Below, one piece after another: positions 1 to 12,700 of a stretch of 64,000 nt of DNA (position 1 is the stretch's first letter; each line of letters begins with the position of its first letter). The notes beneath the pieces are model-generated. The model saw only the letters and a list, made by a program, of their open reading frames with translations. It was not told the origin of the DNA and did not search any database. Both the position numbers and the translations under genes were made by a program. Location of the stretch: assembly GCA_032718475.1 (NCBI GenBank), contig JAUCBJ010001966.1, forward strand, positions 18,236-82,235, read 5' to 3'. Source of the stretch: Nemertoderma westbladi (Eukaryota; Xenacoelomorpha; Nemertodermatida; Nemertodermatidae).

Positions 1-2
1 CG

Positions 3-1262
3 AGAATAGAACACGAAAATTCTATTCGTAATAGACTGGAAAGAGAAAACGTTGAAGAACCGGATAAACGCATCGACTTCAACGACTACCTGGAATTTTG
101 AGAGAAACCTATCTCAATATCGCCAGTCAGCAGAACCTAGAGACTCGATATCCTCAAGGTATACATCATGACCCTATGGTAGAACTCAAACGGCTCTATT
201 TCACTATGATGTATCTTACCGCCGATCGTCCACTACCTGTGATCCCGGATAGTTTTGAACAAATGGAAGAATATTGCAAAACTGGAGAACGATCACCCGC
301 GTTTCCTCTACAGGACGTACGTCTTTGGTATTATTGGGACGAATGCCCTAGACCCAACCAACAAACTGAAAGACACAAACGTCCGCGGTTCCTATTTCCA
401 CGAACAACCGGCGATGGAAATTTATTGCGCATATTGCAGACTCAATAACTTGCATATTTTTGCGGTTTGCCCTCAATTTATGACTCAATGTCACCATTGT
501 CAACTAAAGGGATACGCCAGTTTCGATTGCCCTTTTAATCACGATTTGGAAAGCGTAGATGAAATGATCACACTACGTTACATCAGAGCTTGGGAAGTGA
601 ACACTGATTTACATTGTGATTCGCGCCATCGCTATTATCCTGGACGCGCTTACGAAGGAGTTTATGCATTCCATCCTTATCTATTCGCTTCTGTCGAACA
701 GAAATCACGCATATCGAGTTACGAACTACTGAAGCGCGTCGGAGAATATATTTCAACCAAATTCGTACGCAAATTTCTCAGGAGTGTTAATCCTAGCGAC
801 ATTCATTCCTATAACTTAATCAATTTTATCCGTCAAGATCCGGGCTATGGAGACTTATTTGTTAACTCACACCCCGAGTTACAGGAAGTATATCGACGGC
901 CTTACGAATACCGAGCCCGCGAACGCGAGTTGGAAAGAACCATTAAACCCAGGAAGTTTCTAACTGCCTATGGTCCACCTACGGCTCTCGTTCAGACCAC
1001 TCGTAAAGGACCCGTAAGAGCGGCCGTCCTAAAACGCGCTCTAAAGGCCGTTAGACCCCTCTCCCCCGACGTCGATGTCAATCAACCCGGCACTTCGACC
1101 GGCGGATATATCGACCATAATCCTACACCCTCTGATGCAATCATATTGCACCCTTCACCCAGGAGTTATAGCCCTCCTTGTAAAGTGGCTCGCCCCAAAG
1201 AGAAAAAGACTCTGGCTAGCTTTAAAAAACTGCGTAAACGCCGTCCGCGCAAGAAAGACTAA
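3..1262 (+). pseudogene. unrecognised Cys-rich coding region, frame-disrupted
   Basis: I do not recognise this gene. The longest stretch is an open frame ending in a stop at 1260-1262. It carries a cysteine cluster near 418-535 (YCAYC, then CPQFMTQCHHC, then FDCP) that could bind zinc, a charged middle region, and a very basic C-terminus rich in Lys and Arg. Upstream, 3-102 is open in the same frame, but roughly 98-300 reads as protein only in another frame. The reading frame therefore shifts at least twice, or there are small introns. GC content looks higher than in the flanking DNA, suggesting an inserted element or viral-like gene. The left end is cut by the window. A capsid- or gag-like protein of a mobile element is possible, but nothing decisive is visible. 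Confidence 0.4.
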
Positions 1263-2790
1263 CTGTTTAGAGTATTTACGTATATTAGAAACTGTGATTT
1301 TGTATATTTTATAGACTTAAATCCCATTTTCTGGGAGCGGTGTAAAAGCTTCTGTGGGATATAACTGGCCCTTTTGCTTTGCAATCCAGTTTCCCCCCAG
1401 GCGCTGGAATACTCTAAAAGGCTCACTAACTCGAATGATACAAGCGACCGGCTGATTGGCTGATTTGCTGTACGAGGGGCTCTTTGCTATGTTCTATCGG
1501 CCAACCAGAGCTATAGCAGCAGAGTATGCAACCAGGACAACCGAGCGGAGTGACTCATTTTGTGTGCTGGCCAAGGGATGCCAAAATCCTGATAGTTCGG
1601 CATTTAGACATTCGTGGAACCTGTGGATTCTGGTGTTCTGCCAATGAGAGCTATTCCTCTCTGTGTAAAAGATACCTGCAACAGGGACAGAGGACAGTGT
1701 GTGTTGTTATTCCTCCTACGCCAGAACATCGGCTTTTGGAATGACTTGTTTCAGACTTTTAGTAAAACATTAGTAGGCTTAGATTATAGAACGTATAACT
1801 GTTATCGACCCAATCAGCATACAGTCTAATCATATTATATCTTAACCTACCGTCTTAATGCTATTTACTGTTGTGTTTATCAGTTGGTTGAATATTATTA
1901 TTTGGAGAACATCTATAAAGAACCCAAATTTCCCAATTTTCTTGATACACTACAGGTTAGAGAGACAGGCTATATATATAACAATTGCGACTTATGTTAT
2001 CGTGGTTTGTAGTGAACCTAATGCTATTTGATAGACACTACATAGGTCAATTGCTGTTCTCTTTATGTGTGATCAAATTCATTGACGGTCGGCAGATTAG
2101 TGTGCAGTATTGTGCGGTACCGGTAGTGTGCATGATTGTGACCGATAACAAAGCATTTCCTAAAGAATGCGCCTTATACGTGAATTATAAGCCTTACCGT
2201 TGCGTGTAGTATAAGTCATAACTCTGTTTACTTAGGTAGAGCGCCACGTCCTAAAGGAACTGTTAATATTTCCCGAAAGTGAATAATATTTGTCAGAAAT
2301 TATTTATTAACGATCAATCGAATAATACAGTAGGCTTCACTGCAATAACAAAAACTAAGCCCCATCCGAACCCAGTCTCCCGGGAATATCCAGCGGGTGA
2401 ATGGACGCGCACTAGGCTGGCTTCGGCTAATGTTGTGTTTATTGGCATTAAATATTTGTCATCTTCTAAAGTCTGAACATAAACCAAAGACATATAAATT
2501 TTGGCAGGTTAAACTGCTAAAGGTCTTCAAAAGCGCGTACAATAATGTCTAAAGAAAATAATTTAATAGTATTCCAGAGGCTTTATTTCAGAACGTAGCC
2601 CGGAGTTGTTAGTGGGGCCTATTACAAGACTCAGTCTGGTACTGGTACACTACCACAATATAATAATTCACAATTGAATCTCCACTTGGCGATGTGGCGT
2701 AATGAAAGCAATGGCAGGTATGGGCTGTGCTGTGTGGAGTTTAATTCTGAGTTACGCAATGGGTTGGGTGGATGGCTACAACACAATATA
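1263..2790. other. non-coding stretch, no feature recognised
   Basis: No convincing open frame, RNA gene or repeat array is visible. Short open frames of 60-75 codons are what chance gives in AT-rich DNA. A 28-base G run follows at 2793-2820. Confidence 0.5.
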
Positions 2791-2792
2791 AT

Positions 2793-2820
2793 GGGGGGGG
2801 GGGGGGGGGGGGGGGGGGGG
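2793..2820. repeat. poly-G tract of 28 bases
   Basis: An uninterrupted run of 28 G. Other long G or C tracts lie near 23048, 41773, 54740, 56338 and 62222. Lengths of such runs are unreliable in sequencing. Confidence 0.95.
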
Positions 2821-3659
2821 TGTGCAGGTCCGCAGCTTGTAGGCTTGTACAATGATATACTGTAGTAATAGTCCACAACAAGAGAGGGTATGGGATCACT
2901 GGGGTTATATTGTTGCCTTGTCTTACAGCAAAAGTGAGCAAAAGTGTGGTTTGTCGGCCGGATGGTTAAAAACCTCCATTAATTAAAAATAAATGAGCAT
3001 AATTGAATAAGTATTACTAACCCAATTTGATTTTTAATATTAAAAAAATTATAATTACAATACGTTAAACTGAATTAAAAAATACGTAACTAATGATGTA
3101 CATAACATAGTTTACTTTGAAACAAATTAGGTTTTCAATAAAATTACCTTATCAGAGTATTAAAATTAAATTACGTAAATTTTTAGAAGGTATTTTAGGG
3201 GGTGCGCTGGCGCTTGGATTTATTTATTACTTTATAAAATTATTTCTTATTTATTTCTTTACATTTATTAGTATAATTAGGGACAGGGGCAGGAAGGAAG
3301 CTTGTCGAATTTACACAATTAGTGTATAAGCAAATGCAATGCAACGGCAGCCATCGCGCTGCTACGTCAATGGAGGTATTTGGCCTTGATTCTGATTTAA
3401 GGAACATTGAAACAATTTCTAATATAACAATAAATTAAAAATATTCCAAAGGCTGTTTTTCTGAACTAGTTGTTGGTGTAATAATAGGCCCTGCCCTACA
3501 AGAACAAAACTCAGTCTGGGACACTACCACAACACCGCCTTGTAAATCCAATCGCTGCCCATCCACAAAGTCAAGCAAGCTCCATCCACCGCCCTGTCAA
3601 TCACATCGCGGCTTGGCCATTAACAAAAGCCAGTTCTCGGCGGGAATCTGAGTTCAAAG

Positions 3660-3895
3660 GTATGCCGCAGAAGAGCGATGTAAACTGTTACCTTGAAATC
3701 ATTTCAATGTCATTTCAATATGAGACAGAAAGTCTGGAATTTCGGTCCATCGATTTCAAGGTCATTTCAATATGCCATCAATGTCATTTCAATGTCAATG
3801 CTACTTTCAATGATATTCTATGGACACATTTTGATCAAACTTTGATCAATGTTTGATCAAAGTTTGATCAATGTTTGATCAAAGGCATGCTTTTT
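3660..3895. repeat. short ATTTCAATRT and TTTGATCAA repeats
   Basis: Between 3695 and 3815 the phrase 'catttcaat' recurs, and 3832-3885 holds about five copies of the palindromic word TTTGATCAAA at 12-13 base spacing. This looks like a degenerate tandem repeat just upstream of the broken coding region at 3.9-5.0 kb. Confidence 0.6.
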
Positions 3896-3927
3896 GAGAG
3901 CGGGACTGTACAAGAGTTGAGATATCC

Positions 3928-4970
3928 TTGTACTCTATGAATTACATATCTAGAGATCTTGGCGTGGAAGTGATGAGAAGTGCATTAGAAAACATACAGC
4001 CATATGAGGGATTATTTGTACAGCAAAATGGGAGGAATCACTGGCGAGCTCTAGCAAAAGAGGTGACAAGGTGTTGTGTCATCGCCTCTAAGACCACAGG
4101 AACAATATATGTAGCTTGGTATGCTCATGATATGAACATATATGAAAACGACATGAAAATGAACAAAAGGAATATGTTTTGCATCTATTGAAGCACACTC
4201 CCATACAAAAAATTTGTGAGTTGGATTCTGTGAAACCTTTAGAAGCAACAGTGCTTGGATTTCGACAAGCAACTGGACCATACCAAAGATACGAAATTTT
4301 GCTTTCGATTGGTGGTGAAATTTCCAAGATATATTCTAACCGAGGCTTGGAGTGTGTTTTAGATGAATTGAGAGATGCTTTTCACAGAGCACAAGAACCA
4401 AAAACAAGATAAATTTATTTTTTGGTTGATGGAGAGGAGCTGGAAATTGAAATTCAAGCACCCAAAGAGTTCAATAATGAGCAGCAGCAGATAATTATTT
4501 GGTATCCAATTAAATTATTGAGAAGCCCAATTGAAGGTAAACAACAAAATATGCAAGATAGATTGAAGAAAGTCGAAAATGAATATGAGAAGGCCAAGTC
4601 CATGTGTTTGGTTGAATATCCTGCAAAAAAGAAGAGCAGTGTGAGAAAAGTGCTTGAATTAGAAGAAGGTGAATATCAATGTATAGCATACTGGAACCAG
4701 AGCTATAGAGGAAAAGTGCGTCATATATTATATTTGCAGAATGAAGCTGGTGAATCTGCCAGACCAGTATATGGCTATTTCTTGCAGAGAGAAGTTGAGG
4801 CAATGCAGTGTGATTTGTCTACAGTGCTGTCTCCACTGCTAATTAAAGTTGGAAGAACAAAAACAACACCACAAAAGAATAAAGATAGAATTGTCACTGT
4901 AGCACACAATAAGACAACTAATACTTTCGAGTGGAATGAGGCAAGTAATTTCTATTCAATGAGAATATAA
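3928..4970 (+). pseudogene. unrecognised protein, broken into three frames
   Basis: Three successive open stretches (3928-4191, 4179-4412, 4422-4970) read as one protein split by a frameshift near 4180 and a stop near 4410. The composition is that of a real soluble protein, rich in Glu, Lys and Gln, with a helical charged stretch (QNMQDRLKKVENEYEKAK) in the last third. I see no signal peptide, membrane segment or family motif. It is followed by AT-rich DNA with no further coding. It may be the remains of a transposon-borne gene or a processed copy; there is no intron signal at the breaks. Function unknown. Confidence 0.4.
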
Positions 4971-5174
4971 ATTACTATGGTTCTGAATCTATCCTCATAC
5001 TGCAAATTTAAAAAAAGCAATCAAAAATAATCAAACTCATATAAAAAACAAACATATTAAAATCAAAAACAATCATACTACAATCAAAATCAAAACATAT
5101 ATTCAATTTCTATTCTACAGTTTTCAATAAAAAACAAACATATTACAATACAATAGAAAACAATTTTCTATTGT

Positions 5175-5660
5175 TTCAATGTGTATAATATTATAACAAA
5201 CAATTTTGTTGGTCCCATCCTAAACATTTATGGGCCCTTATTATTATCCTAGTTTGTTTGTTTGTTTGTGCGTTCTCTCTAGGCCAAACGCCTGGACCGA
5301 TTTTAATGAAACTTTAACACAACTATACTACCATGACCTAGTTGTGTCTCCTCTAAGTTGGTTGCCATGGATACCATATTTCCAAAATGGTTTAACAAAA
5401 TTGTTTTTTTTAGGTTTTTTAGGGTTTTTGGCAGTACATTTCGGTCGTTTTCGGCGGTTTTTCGGCTGTAAAAAATTTTCTATTTCGAATTTCGAAATTC
5501 CGGGACTGTGACCCTCTTCAGAAATGCCATCACTACATTGTGTAAAAAAATCTAAGCGATTCGATTATTTTTGAGAGAGGAGTTACACTTTTAGTGTCCA
5601 AAATGCGGAGTGGATGGGACCCCAGGAGACCGCCAGGCTTGTTTCTATTGTCAGTTTTAT
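5175..5660. repeat. repeat-derived sequence left of the CTCF-motif element
   Basis: The motif 'caaacaattttgtt' and about 25 bases before it occur at 5175-5212 and again at 6620-6656, on the other side of the element at 5664-6620. The text at 5270-5330 (TTTGTTTG runs, then a 'gccaaacgcctggaccga' phrase) looks like dispersed-repeat sequence. No gene is supported. Confidence 0.45.
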
Positions 5661-5663
5661 ATT

Positions 5664-6620
5664 GTGGGGCGAGCCACGAAGTTGGCGGAGCCTTAGCGAA
5701 TTGACACTGTTAGGGGGTGGGTCAATTTATGCAAATAGTTGTCGTCGTCGTTGTCGTCGTCGTCGTTGTCGTCGTCGTCGTCGTTGTCGTCGTCGTTACG
5801 ATTTTGACATGCTAATAACTTTGTCGGATTTAAAGCTGCCAAGTTGAAATTTTGTAGGTATCAATATGAGCAAAAGTTGAGATTTTTGAGAGACTTTCAG
5901 ACACCATCAGTGCAATGGTCTCCCGCTAGAGGGCCACATGTCTAAACATTAAATGCCCTCCCATTTCTTTGCTTTTAATCCGTTTAAGCTGAAACTTGGC
6001 AGATATGTATTAGACCATTAGCTGTGACTTTCAAAGGAGGCGAATCCATCTGCAGTTCTCCAGTCTGCCGCTAGAGGGCCAAAGGTCTGAAAGTGAAATC
6101 GTTGTCGTCGTTACGATTTTGACATGCTAATAACTTTGTCGGATTTAAAGCTGCCAAGTTGAAAATTTGTAGGTATCAATATGAGCTAAAGTTGAGACGT
6201 TTGAGACACTTTCAGACACCATCAGAGCAATAGTCTCCTGCTAGAGGGCCACATGTCTAAACGTTAAATGTCCTCCCATTTCTTTGCTTTTAATCCATTT
6301 ATGCTGAAATTTGGCAGATATGTACTAGACCATTAGCTGTGACTTTGAAAGAAGGAATTGAATTGAATTGAATTGAAGGCTAATCCGTGTGCAGTTCTTC
6401 AGTCTGCCGCTAGAGGGCGAAATGTTTGAAAGTGAAATCTTTCTCCCATCTCGTTATTTATGATCCGTTCAAGCTGAAACGTAGCAGATATGTAGTAGAA
6501 GTCGGCCTGAGTCTTTGGTGGGCAGTAAACGGTCTGGAGTCCTCCAGTCTGCCGCTAGAGGGCGAAATGTATAACTAAGTATAATTAAGTCACGTGCTGC
6601 GCGAAGGCCCCACTTCGTGT
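5664..6620. mobile_element. dispersed repeat family, copy 1, with CTCF-like motifs
   Basis: This stretch is nearly identical to 37675-38942. It begins GTGGGGCGAGCC and ends GGCCCCACTTCGTG, so the outermost bases (GTGGGGC / GCCCCAC) form a short imperfect inverted repeat. It contains a (GTC)n microsatellite (5738-5800), an internal unit of about 310 bp present about twice here and about three times in copy 2, and five copies of a core close to GCCGCTAGAGGGC. There is no coding capacity beyond chance, so it is probably a non-autonomous transposable element. The superfamily is not identified. Confidence 0.75.
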
Positions 6621-6714
6621 TTCAATGTGTGTATATAATATAACAAACAATTTTGTTTTGTAAATTTTATCAAATATTCCTAAAATATGCTCGTCCAAGT
6701 TATCAACACATTTC

Positions 6715-7180
6715 AGTTCATTCACCAAAATGAAAAATGTGCCACTCCTGTGTGCACTCGCCACAGAGGGCCGGTTGACCGCTGCAATCAGGACAAAAGA
6801 GATTACTTTTCACTTGCGCATTATTGTTGCGGGCACAATTTCTGCAACGATTTCGTTGACCTTCCTTTTGGTATTTGCAGAGAATGTGAGGAAAAGGACT
6901 TCTTTGAGTGGGCCGCTTTTTTGGTCTGGACTTGGACTCAGGCTGGACTTGGAGCACACCTGGACTCGGATTGGACTTGGAAGTACTCTGAGCAATGTCC
7001 TGTAGCTTGGACTCAGGCTGGACTTGGAGCACACCTGGATTCGGATTGGACTTGGAAGTATTCTGAGCAACGTCCTGTAGCTTGGACTCAGGCTGGACTT
7101 GGAGCACACCTGGACTCGGATTGGACTTGGAAGTACTCTGAGCAACGTCCTGTAGAGAAAATAATGTATTAAATATAATA
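6715..7180 (-). pseudogene. piggyBac-type C-terminal zinc finger remnant with 72-bp repeats
   Basis: On the - strand an open frame ending at 6718 finishes with a Cys cluster spaced like the C-terminal zinc finger of piggyBac transposases: CRNCARN, then FCPDCSGQPALCGECTQEWH. Upstream of it the frame runs through three tandem copies of a unit of about 70-72 bp (6930-7155), giving a repeated Gln/Ser/Pro-rich segment (LQVQPESKLQD). No DDE catalytic core is visible nearby, so this is a C-terminal fragment. piggyBac assignment rests on the Cys/His spacing only. Confidence 0.55.
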
Positions 7181-7379
7181 TAAAAAAATTAAATATTTAT
7201 GACTAAATTCTGCTCATTATTAGTGAAGACTACATGCTCTAAAATTTTTCTTTCCAAAATGCCACCACATGACAATTTTGTCCACACCATAGATCAGAAT
7301 GCAATACAATTTGGATCCTTATAGAAAATTCTTTGGGGAACCCATTTCTGTTGTTTATGCAATATTGTTCCAAAATGGA

Positions 7380-9460
7380 ACAGTATGCACCTATTGTTCC
7401 AAATACACTACATTGTTTAATATTGTTAATATTTAACAACATTAAAGTATTTTTCCATATATGGAACAACATTCTATATATGGAACAATGTTCCATATTG
7501 TTCCATATTTGGAACAATATTGTTAATATTCAACAATATTAAAGTATTGTTCCATATATGGAACAATTTAATCATTTGTTCCATATTTGGAACAATATTG
7601 TTAATATTCAACAATATTAGTATTGTTCCATATATGGAACAGGAACAATATTGTTAATATTCAACAATATTAGTATTGTTCCATCCATATATGGAACAGG
7701 TTAATCATTTGTTCCATATTTGGAACAATATTGTTAATATTCAACAATATTAAAGTATTGTTCTATATATGGAACAAGTTAATCATTTGTTCCATATTTG
7801 GAACAATATTGTTAATATTCATCAATATTAAAGTATTGTTCCATATATGGAACAAGTTAATCATTTGTTCCATATTTGGAACAAAATTGTTAATATTCAT
7901 CAATAGTAAAGTATTGTTCCATATCTGGAACAAGTTAATTATTTGTTCCATATTTGGAACAAAATTGTTAATATTCAATAATATTAAAGTAATATTCCCT
8001 TTATGGAACAAGTTAATTATTTGTTCAATATTTGGAACAATATTGTTAATATTCAACAATATTAAAGTATCGTTCCATATATGGAACAAGTTAATCATTT
8101 GTTCCATATTTGGAACAATATTGTTAATATTCAGCAATATTAAAGTATTGTTCCATATATGGAACAGGTTAATCATTTGTTCTTTTTATGGAACAATATT
8201 GTTAATATTCAGCAATATTAAAGTAATATTCCATATATGGAACAAGTTAATTATTTGTTCCATATTTGGAACAATATTGTTAATATTCAATAATATTAAA
8301 GTAATATTCCATATATGGAACAAGTTAATTATTTGTTCCATATTTGGAACAATATTGTTAATATTCAACAATATTAAAGTATCGTTCCATATATGGAACA
8401 AGTTAATCATTTGTTCCATATTTGGAACAATATTGTTAATATTCAGCAATATTAAAGTATTGTTCCATATATGGAACAGGTTAATCATTTGTTCTTTTTA
8501 TGGAACAATATTGTTAATATTCAGCAATATTAAAGTAATATTCCATATATGGAACAGGTTAATTATTTGTTCCATATTTGGAACAATATTGTTAATATTC
8601 AACAATATTAAAGTATTGTTCCATATATGGAACAGGTTAATTATTTGTTCCATATTTGGAACAATATTGTTAATATTCAAAAATATTAAAGTAATATTCC
8701 ATATATGGAACAGGTTAATCATTTGTTCCATATTTGGAACAATATTGTTAATATTCAACAATATTAAAGTATTGTTCCATATATGGAACAGGTTAATCAT
8801 TTATTACATATTTGGAACAATATTGTTAATATTCAACAATATTAAAGTATTGTTCCATATATGGAACAAGTTAATCATTTGTTCCATATTTGGAACAAAA
8901 TTGTTAATATTCATCAATATTAAGTATTGTTCCATATCTGGAACAAGTTAATTATTTGTTCCATATTTGGAACAATATTGTTAATATTCAAAAATATTAA
9001 AGTAATATTCCATATATGGAACAAGTTAATTATTTGTTCCATATTTGGAACAATATTGTTAATATTCAACAATATTAAAGTATCGTTCCATATATGGAAC
9101 AAGTTAATCATTTGTTCCATATTTGGAACAATATTGTTAATATTCAACAATATTAAAATATTGTTCCATATATGGAACAAGTTAATTATTTGTTCCATAT
9201 TTGGAACAATATTGTTAATATTCAACAATATTAAAGTATTGTTCCATATATGGAACAGGTTAATCATTTGTTCCATATTTGGAACAATATTGTTAATATT
9301 CAACAATATTAAAGTATTGTTCCAGATATGGAACAAGTTAATCATTTGTTCCATGTTTGGAACAATATTGTTAATATTCAACAATATCAAAGTATTGTTC
9401 CATATATGGAATAACGTTCCATATATGGAACAAGTAAATCATTTGTTCCATATTTGGAAC
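7380..9460. repeat. 78-bp palindrome-rich satellite, about 26 copies
   Basis: The unit contains two self-complementary words, GTTCCATATATGGAAC and GTTCCATATTTGGAAC, separated by an AT-rich part with the near-palindrome CAATATTGTTAATATTCAAC. Copies differ by a few substitutions (CAACAATATT / CATCAATATT / CAGCAATATT). Because 78 is a multiple of three and stops are absent, long open frames exist on both strands (for example 7731-8951 +), each a 26-residue repeat. I regard them as by-products of the satellite. The right edge decays from about 9420 to 9710, where single GGAACA words remain. Confidence 0.95.
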
Positions 9461-9719
9461 AATATTCTCTTGGAACAAAGTTCTCTTTGGCAGTCAGATG
9501 TTACAGAGTGTTGCAGAACATTATGATTTTTGCTGGAATTGTTTTGTTCTGGAACATTCCAGCACCAATGCTGATAATTGCTTAAATTGGTGTGTACATG
9601 TTCTGGAATGTTCTGAACGCCACAGTTCTAAATATGGAACATTTCATATATGGAATAAATTGGAACCATATTCGTCCACATTAAAGTATTGTTCCAAATA
9701 TGGAACATGGCCTGGGACG

Positions 9720-12700
9720 GGACACCCACTATGCATATCACTATCGCATTGGTTCTCCAAACAGTATCATCTTCCATCTTTTAGCTTCAATATTACCACA
9801 ATATTAATTATTGAAAGTCATGGATCAACCCATTTTTTTTTCAATACGCAGAGCCAAGAGTATTGTTTTGGTAGCCTATCACTGCCATTATGGTGAGGCT
9901 GAAAACTTGGTGATATGTAGAGCTGTTTACCTTTTCCAGTAGCTTTTGCACATCCTCATGCATGTCGTTCATTTTTTCACCTAGATTCTTGATTTCATTC
10001 ATCATTGGTTTGTGTTGCTTGATCATCTCATTTACTATTTCCTCTAATACAGTCGTCAGTTCTGAAAAATAGGTAAAGAAATTCAGTTTATTGATTTACA
10101 GTGGAATAACACACTTTTATTAAATTTTGAACAAACAAACAACATTTTTTGTACAATTAATAATTGTCAAATAATTTGGAAGGTGCGGAATTGGATCCAT
10201 TTATTACTCAAGTAGGCTGAGCAGAATTGGCCATTCCCTACATAGTGGCAGTGATGTATTATGGTCTGGTTAGCTAGTAATTATTTGGTATATAACTAAA
10301 ATTTGTTTTTAAATTTTGGCAGTGTTTCATTTGGGTCCTTGGTTAGGGTCAGTTGACGGTGTCCTACTGTCTGTGTTTCGTGTTGGTCCTTGGTTAGGGT
10401 CAGTTGTCAAGTCTCTGATAATAAAAATGGGTCTAACTTCGCACCTGCCTCCAAATAATGTAGAGTAAAAAAATCTAAAATACAACCTGCAATTACAAAA
10501 ATTCAATAGAGTCATTCATCTACAATTGATTTACTCAAATATGAGTATGGAATTGTAAAATATAGTGCATCACGTGAAAATCGCATAAAAAATATGCATA
10601 TTATTAGCGTATTGTAAGGCAAGGGAAGGGACTCAAGTTTTGTGTGCATCGGAAAAAATGTATGCTAAATACCAGTCTAATTGTTTGAATAAATTGCTTT
10701 TAATGCTCACACAATTCGTGATTTTTTATATTCCTGGCGCCTGGCGGGTAGCAAAATTATTTTTACATTGCCTTTCAAATTATATGCATATTTCTTAAAT
10801 CTGTGAGTAGATTGTATAAAATATATGTATTATACTTAGATACCGTTTATTCTGAGAAATAAATGACAAGAATGAATTTATCATGTTTGGGTTTCCAAAA
10901 TGTTCGTGTGATAAAAGTATCATTTGTTCACAGTGTAGTCGGACAAAAATAGTGTTGCGAATAAAGCTTCTAAGATTGGACGGCACCCTCATGTGATTAT
11001 GTAAGTAAAGATCTTTGGGCGCTTTTTCGGTAACTGGGGTTGTCTGTTGAAAATGTTAAGGCTCGTTTTTACCTAATTTCCAGTGAAATTTATTTGAACA
11101 ATCGTGTAATAAAGCGTTTGTGAAGCAAATATAGCTAGTCAAATTTAGCTAGTAACTACCTACTAAATAAAAATATGAGTATGATGGTCGCAATTACAAG
11201 AAATTGACCACCCTAGTAAACGAAAAAGCTACTATACTGAGATTTTTCTTTTACTGGGTTTTACTGTTTAGAAAATTTAGCTAGTCAAGTAACTGGCTAG
11301 TAAATAAAAAAAATGAAATAAACCTCCCCAGAAAATGAAAAGGCTGCAGTTTTTGAGACACCAGGAAACAACACCTCCGCCAACCCACCATGCCATTGGA
11401 AGCATTTGTCACATACTTCCAGCCCACCATCCTGCACCTCCAACCAAACACCCCAAACTGTCAACCAAACATCCCACACCTCAAACCCACCACCCCACAC
11501 CTGAAACCCGCCCTATTCCCCCAACCCACCACACCCCACGCATCCAACCAATATATATTAATTACTAGCTACCACAAAAATTACTAGAGCCTACTGTACA
11601 TATATTATATAGGTCTACTGTACATATATTATATAGGTCTTTACAATGGCAAATAAAACACATTTTAAAAGTCAATTTGGAAATCAATTAAGATTATATA
11701 CGCTAAAAACAGATAAAACACATATTTATACAGGACAGGTACATTATTTAAAAATATTCAATAGAAAGTATAATAAACACACAATTAGGGCAAAAATATA
11801 ACTAAAAACGGATCTTTAAATAAAAAATTAAAAATATGTACACGTCACAAACAACAGTAACAAACAATAGTTACAGTGGATACAAAATAAAATAAACAAA
11901 AAAACATAAAAAACCATAGCAATGCATAGTTAGTTATAGATACAGAAGTTAAATTAATATAAGTAGCGTTGGGGGGTGAAATATGCAATGGCTACCTGTC
12001 TGACTGGTGTATCACTGAAAATATGCCCATTATGGTGGGGGGCGTTCGTCATCGCTGGATTGTTGAACATCATAATTCATCGTTGATAGTAGGGGGCGTA
12101 GCGAGTGTTGGATGGTGATCGGACATTACGCGGTCCCGTTTGTTTCGCATAATTAACACTAGGTTGGGAATGTGACAACGATGATGTTGAGGCATCTTTG
12201 CAGCGTCGGCACAGGCGTCCGGGGCGATCTCGTTTCGTGGGTTCCGCATATAATACATTCGCCCATAATAATTATCCAAACAAATTAAAAATGTATCAAA
12301 AGTGTTGTTAAATTCGAAATACCGAAGACCAAATCATCCATTAACAGAACCGCAGTTAGTGCAGCAGTACAATAGAAATAGGCGCCAAGCAGTCTTCACA
12401 TTACACAACTGATCTAGTTACTGCTGATTTTACATTAACAGATTAATAACCTTTTTCCTAGAAATAATATGAGGAAAATGATCAATATATAACAGCAAGA
12501 CACATCATCCCATCGCCTAATTACCCAACATAAATCTAATTATATTACCTAACATAAATATGTTAACCCATACGGAGTATGTTCTTCCTGAGTAAAATCT
12601 ATACTCATGCACAGTGCACACATCCGATCATCACCATTAGCATGCATTGCCCTCATAATATGTGGAATAACAACCAGTAGTTAGTTAGCAGTGCAGTAGA

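Noticed and set aside
2631..2941. Poly-proline proteins across 2.8 kb
   Set aside because: They are translations of the 28-base G run.
5614..5847. Arg-rich peptides at 5.7 and 37.7 kb
   Set aside because: They arise from a (GTC)n microsatellite inside the dispersed repeat.
7731..8951. A 406-codon repeat protein
   Set aside because: The open frame exists because the 78-bp satellite unit is a multiple of three without stops; the opposite strand is open as well and there is no independent coding signal.
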